Assembly: GCF_014637795.1 (NCBI RefSeq)
Contig: NZ_BMFD01000004.1
Coordinates: 89,014 to 153,013, forward strand
DNA length: 64,000 nucleotides
From: Belliella aquatica
Lineage (GTDB): Bacteria > Bacteroidota > Bacteroidia > Cytophagales > Cyclobacteriaceae
Direction of reading: 5' to 3'
In this document: one piece after another, positions 60,972 through 64,000 of the stretch
Position numbering within the stretch: position 1 is the stretch's first letter
Layout of the letters: each line of letters opens with the position of its first letter
Position numbers and translations under genes: made by a program
Notes under the pieces: generated by a model
Seen by the model: only the letters and a program-made list of their open reading frames with translations
What the model was told of the DNA's origin: nothing
Database searches by the model: none

Positions 60972-61397
60972 TTATCTTAATTTAATGTTGATTTGTTTTA
61001 CATCTTTGGTAAGTTTAAATGCGGCTTTTTCAAAACTTGGAGCACCGACAAGGCTCGCTGCATTATTTGAAAAACCATAGCCGTCTTTAGGGATTCCAAA
61101 TGTGTTTGTTCTCAGCTTTCCTGTATTTTGGCTGTCGTGAAAAAGTGAAATGGCATAAGTCCCTTCTGGAAGATTTTTGAAAGTGTGAGTGGCTTTATTA
61201 TTTATGATTTTGATAGAGGCATTTTGAAAAGCCAGTTTAGGTTGATCAGGGAAACCCTCAGGTCCTTGGAAAAGCAGTATTCTGATCACCCCATTTGAAT
61301 TGGAAATGTTGTTGACTGTCAAAGTGAGTTCTTGATGATCATTTGAAGAGTTAGTTCCAGACATAAGAAAAAGAGTCAGCAATAAATTCAAAAGCAT
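60972..61397 (-). CDS. DUF2141 secreted protein
   Basis: A 141-residue exported protein: a short N-terminal hydrophobic signal (LLNLLLTLFLMSG), then a DUF2141 domain with LFQGPEGFP, TFKNLPEGTYAISLFHD and the family's GFSNNA motif. The fold is beta-rich. Function unknown; common in Bacteroidota. It overlaps the 3' end of menE by 10 nt, so translation is coupled. Confidence 0.88.
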   Translation of the reverse strand: MLLNLLLTLFLMSGTNSSNDHQELTLTVNNISNSNGVIRILLFQGPEGFPDQPKLAFQNASIKIINNKATHTFKNLPEGTYAISLFHDSQNTGKLRTNTFGIPKDGYGFSNNAASLVGAPSFEKAAFKLTKDVKQINIKLR

Positions 61398-62464
61398 ATT
61401 TGAGAAGTTTTTGTTCGGTTAATTTTTCCTGAGTCAGTTTTGACAAATTCAGGTAAGAAATAGATGTTTTTCGGACAATGGTATTTTTGTAATTTACCTT
61501 TAAGCTCAGTTAGCAATTCCTGCGCCTTTTTTTCCTCTTTTGAGGAGGTCTCAACAAATAAAACTACCTTTTCCCCTAACTTTTGATCTCTTTGCCCAAT
61601 GACAAAAAAGGAAACATCTCCATAAATAGGATTGATATACTTACCCAATTGAGCTTCTAAACTTTCCGCTTGGATTTTTATCCCGCCTGAATTGATAGTA
61701 AAATCAGCTCTCCCAATCCATTTAAAGGAATGCATATCAATTAACTGAACTAAGTCATTCGTCTGCAAGCGTTTTTCCTTAGCCATTGGAGCTTCAACCC
61801 ATAGTCTATTTTCATGATCAGTTCCAATGCTTACGTCAGGTAGAATTCGATAGACTAATTCGATTCCTTCAATTTTGGCTAAGGCTACATGGGAAACTGT
61901 CTCAGTCATGCCATAAGTTTGATAAGCATTGATTTCTGATTGAATGATTCTATCAATCAAATCAGCTGAAGAAGGAGCACCGCCAATAATAAGGATTTTG
62001 ATGTTGGGGAGTTTTTCTCTAGCATCTTTATCAGCGAGACAGGCTTCTACTTGAAGAGGAACCATGGCACAGAAATCGAATTTTTGGGCTTTATCAAAGT
62101 TCTGTAAAGGATTCATTTCAGGTGGTGTCAAATAGATGTCAGCATCCCAATTCATTCCTCTTACCAACATCATTTTCCCACCAATCATCTGAGTATTGAG
62201 ACAAACTAATATTTTTGAACCTAATTCAATTTTAAAAAATGATTGAGTAGCCGATGCTGAAACTTCCATTTGAGATCTGCTGATAGTGATCTTTTTTGGA
62301 GTTCCTGTAGATCCAGAGGTTTGGAGTTCAAATTCTTCTTTACCATTCAGCCAATCTTGACAAAAGGCCAAAGTTTGATCAATATACTCGTCTTTAACAA
62401 ACCAATTTCCAGTCTTTATTTGCTCAAATGTATAATTCTGATTGTTGTAGATGAAGCTGCCCAT
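61388..62464 (-). CDS. menE: o-succinylbenzoate-CoA ligase-like AMP-binding enzyme
   Basis: Activates o-succinylbenzoate to its CoA thioester in menaquinone synthesis. The 358-residue length is short for an acyl-CoA synthetase but normal for Bacteroidota MenE. Motifs are LQTSGSTGTPKKITI (phosphate loop), QTYGMTETVSHVA, and the C-terminal WIGRADFTINSGGIKIQAE and KTDSGKINR with the catalytic Lys. The start at 62464 is supported by a promoter at 62479-62510 that overlaps the longer 62509 start. The divergent menB neighbour strengthens the pathway assignment. Confidence 0.88.
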   Translation of the reverse strand: MGSFIYNNQNYTFEQIKTGNWFVKDEYIDQTLAFCQDWLNGKEEFELQTSGSTGTPKKITISRSQMEVSASATQSFFKIELGSKILVCLNTQMIGGKMMLVRGMNWDADIYLTPPEMNPLQNFDKAQKFDFCAMVPLQVEACLADKDAREKLPNIKILIIGGAPSSADLIDRIIQSEINAYQTYGMTETVSHVALAKIEGIELVYRILPDVSIGTDHENRLWVEAPMAKEKRLQTNDLVQLIDMHSFKWIGRADFTINSGGIKIQAESLEAQLGKYINPIYGDVSFFVIGQRDQKLGEKVVLFVETSSKEEKKAQELLTELKGKLQKYHCPKNIYFLPEFVKTDSGKINRTKTSQICF

Positions 62465-62478
62465 AATTTTTGATTGCC

Positions 62479-62510
62479 ACAAGATAATGCCTTTCTTAAA
62501 ATTCAACAAA
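62479..62510 (-). promoter_or_regulatory. promoter of menE
   Basis: On the minus strand TTTG (62507-62510), a 20-nt spacer and TATCTTGT (62479-62486) approximate the consensus. The expected start is about 11 nt before the ATG at 62464. A TATCTTGC box at 62527-62534 may serve the divergent menB. Confidence 0.5.
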
Positions 62511-62558
62511 ATTCAAGCAAGCCTGTTATCTTGCAGAAAAATAAAAAAAGGAAAAATC

Positions 62559-63398
62559 ATGACTATCGATTGGAAAACCGAAAAGGAATACGAAGATATA
62601 ACCTACAAAAAATGTAACGGAGTAGCCAGAATTGCCTTCAACAGACCTGAGGTAAGAAATGCTTTTCGTCCAAAAACCACAAGCGAATTGTATGATGCTT
62701 TTTACAATGCGATGGAAGACACTTCGATCGGTGTAGTTTTACTTTCGGGTGAAGGTCCTTCTCCGAAAGATGGGGGGTATGCATTTTGCTCCGGCGGCGA
62801 TCAGCGTGCTAGAGGACATCAGGGATATGTGGGCGAAGATGGCTATCACAGATTGAATATCCTTGAGGTGCAGCGTTTGATTCGATTTATGCCAAAGGTA
62901 GTGATCGCAGTTGTACCAGGTTGGGCAGTAGGAGGTGGGCATTCACTTCATGTGGTGTGTGATTTGACTTTGGCTAGCAAGGAACATGCGATTTTCAAGC
63001 AAACGGATGCTGATGTGACGAGCTTTGATGGGGGATACGGTTCAGCGTATTTGGCCAAAATGGTAGGTCAGAAAAGAGCGAGAGAAATATTTTTCTTAGG
63101 AAGAAACTACTCAGCACAAGAAGCCTACGACATGGGTATGGTCAATGCGGTCATTCCTCATGATGAATTAGAAAATACGGCTTATGAATGGGCTCAGGAA
63201 ATTCTAGCTAAGTCTCCAACTTCTATCAAAATGCTCAAATTTGCATTTAATTTGACGGATGATGGTTTGGTTGGTCAGCAAGTTTTTGCAGGTGAAGCAA
63301 CGCGCTTAGCTTACATGACTGATGAAGCCAAAGAAGGTAGAAATGCATTCTTGGAAAAGAGAAAGCCGAATTTCAAAGATGTCAAATGGATTCCTTAA
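62559..63398 (+). CDS. menB: 1,4-dihydroxy-2-naphthoyl-CoA synthase
   Basis: Ring closure of o-succinylbenzoyl-CoA in menaquinone synthesis, the reaction after MenE. A crotonase-fold protein of 279 residues: ITYKKCNGVARIAFNRPEVRNAF, the oxyanion-hole FCSGGDQRARGHQGYVGEDG and VPGWAVGGGHSLHVVCDLT, the typical DADVTSFDGGYGSAYLA loop, and a C-terminal FKDVKWIP. The ATG at 62559 is preceded by AAAGGAAAA, one of the few plausible Shine-Dalgarno sequences in this window, and drops an unsupported 36-residue extension. Confidence 0.96.
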   Translation: MTIDWKTEKEYEDITYKKCNGVARIAFNRPEVRNAFRPKTTSELYDAFYNAMEDTSIGVVLLSGEGPSPKDGGYAFCSGGDQRARGHQGYVGEDGYHRLNILEVQRLIRFMPKVVIAVVPGWAVGGGHSLHVVCDLTLASKEHAIFKQTDADVTSFDGGYGSAYLAKMVGQKRAREIFFLGRNYSAQEAYDMGMVNAVIPHDELENTAYEWAQEILAKSPTSIKMLKFAFNLTDDGLVGQQVFAGEATRLAYMTDEAKEGRNAFLEKRKPNFKDVKWIP

Positions 63399-63655
63399 AA
63401 ATTTAGATTTTAGAAGGTAGATTTCAGATTGTAATGGAAGGAAAGTAGTTTGGCTAAAGCCATAAGCTAGCTCTGTAAAACTCTAAAGGATGGGCTAAAG
63501 CACCATCCCAATTGATTTAAAAAAGCTTTCTTTATTTCAATTGCCTCCTGCTTTAGCTGGAGTAAATATAAATGTCAAGATTCAAAAGGGGCTTTAGCCA
63601 AATCTAAAATCTAAAATCTAAACTCTACAATCTTAAATCATAAACCCGTACTCAC
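63399..63655. other. intergenic region with phrases and a palindromic element
   Basis: AAATTTAGATTTTAGAAGGTAG-type phrases at 63400-63430 and AATCTAAAATC phrases at 63602-63645 flank the terminal-inverted-repeat element. No gene seen. Confidence 0.6.
63449..63602. repeat. 154-bp element with 13-bp perfect terminal inverted repeats
   Basis: TTTGGCTAAAGCC (63449-63461) and GGCTTTAGCCAAA (63590-63602) are exact inverse copies. Internal GGGCTAAAGCACC and CCTGCTTTAGCTGGAG repeat the same CTAAAG theme. This is the layout of a REP/BIME or MITE. The GCTAAAGC-type repeats are, to my knowledge, widespread in Bacteroidota intergenic DNA. Confidence 0.7.
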
Positions 63656-64000
63656 ATGAAGCACTTCGAAACAGCTTACACAACCCACGATAAGAAGGAA
63701 TTGTACCTACAAGCATGGATGCCGGAGGTTCCCAAAGCTGCACTGTTGTTGGTTCATGGATTGGGGGAACATAGCAGTAGGTATCAGCATTTTGCTGAGA
63801 GGCTGGTTCGAGAAGGAATTGCTGTATTTACTTTTGATGGGAGAGGTCATGGTAAATCATCTTTACCGAAACCGACTGCTTATTTTGAAAATTATGAAGA
63901 TTATCTCAAAGATATTGATGCCTTATTTTACAAAGTAAAATCGTTTTGTAAGGGTTTACCCACCTTTATCTTCGGTCATAGTATGGGAGGTGGACTTGTT
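63656..64000 (+). CDS. alpha/beta hydrolase, monoacylglycerol lipase-like (cut by window end)
   Basis: The ATG at 63656 opens a frame that runs without stop to the window end (115 codons). It shows LLLVHGLGEHSSRY (oxyanion His-Gly), FTFDGRGHGKSS and the nucleophile elbow FGHSMGGG with Ser 109, the pattern of the Serine aminopeptidase S33/monoglyceride lipase group. The Asp and His of the triad would lie beyond the window. Likely cytosolic hydrolysis of monoacylglycerols or related esters. Confidence 0.88.
   Translation, partial: MKHFETAYTTHDKKELYLQAWMPEVPKAALLLVHGLGEHSSRYQHFAERLVREGIAVFTFDGRGHGKSSLPKPTAYFENYEDYLKDIDALFYKVKSFCKGLPTFIFGHSMGGGLV

Overview
The window reads as one stretch of a chromosome from a member of the Bacteroidota, most likely order Cytophagales and close to the Cyclobacteriaceae (Algoriphagus or Belliella type). 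This placement is an inference. It rests on promoters of the Bacteroidota type (TTTG about 20 nt upstream of TAnnTTTG), weak or absent Shine-Dalgarno sequences, DAHP synthase with a C-terminal chorismate mutase domain, a fused E1 alpha/beta 2-oxoacid dehydrogenase, a LysRS with a C-terminal extension, and Bacteroidota-typical families (DUF3822 beside coaD, GSCFA, GH3-like, DUF2141, DUF1573). No rRNA, tRNA, CRISPR array, prophage or intact transposase was seen.

Layout. 1-5.1 kb: end of an ABC-F gene, arginine deiminase, lysS, proline dehydrogenase. 5.2-13.9 kb: aromatic amino-acid region. It has two paralogous DAHP synthase-chorismate mutase genes. The second is preceded by a leader peptide packed with Phe and Tyr codons and by a terminator that a leader segment can disrupt, which is a classical attenuator. 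aroB, aroA, pheA, an aminotransferase and tyrA follow, interrupted by an antitoxin gene with a decayed PIN toxin. 14-33.5 kb: housekeeping and envelope genes (serine hydrolase, SIMPL, M20 peptidase, pyrE, Nudix, coaD, RecD-like helicase, baeRF protein, CDGSH, SGNH lipase, LD-carboxypeptidase, PBP4, YggS, GH3, LysE). 34.7-42.6 kb: alanine dehydrogenase, E1 fusion, purL. 43.2-54.1 kb: GSCFA protein, permease, a 1.5 kb gene desert, priA, a HigBA-like toxin-antitoxin pair, a TlpA thioredoxin, tex. 54.6-64 kb: a LexA-like S24 repressor unit, an eight-unit tandem array, an OmpA lipoprotein, rluF-type pseudouridine synthase, ATP-grasp, DUF2141, divergent menE/menB and the start of a monoacylglycerol-lipase-like gene.

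The most interesting non-coding signals are three. (1) An aromatic-biosynthesis attenuator lies at 6859-7024. (2) Three related elements of about 140 nt each begin 3-7 nt after a stop codon on the same strand as that gene. They have pairing ends and a second hairpin kept by different base pairs, so they look like a multicopy structured RNA family. (3) Two palindromes 23 bp apart lie upstream of the S24 repressor unit.

Intergenic DNA is unusually rich in recurring degenerate phrases and palindromic REP-like units, some amplified into tandem arrays (34.2, 43.0 and 55.7-56.6 kb).
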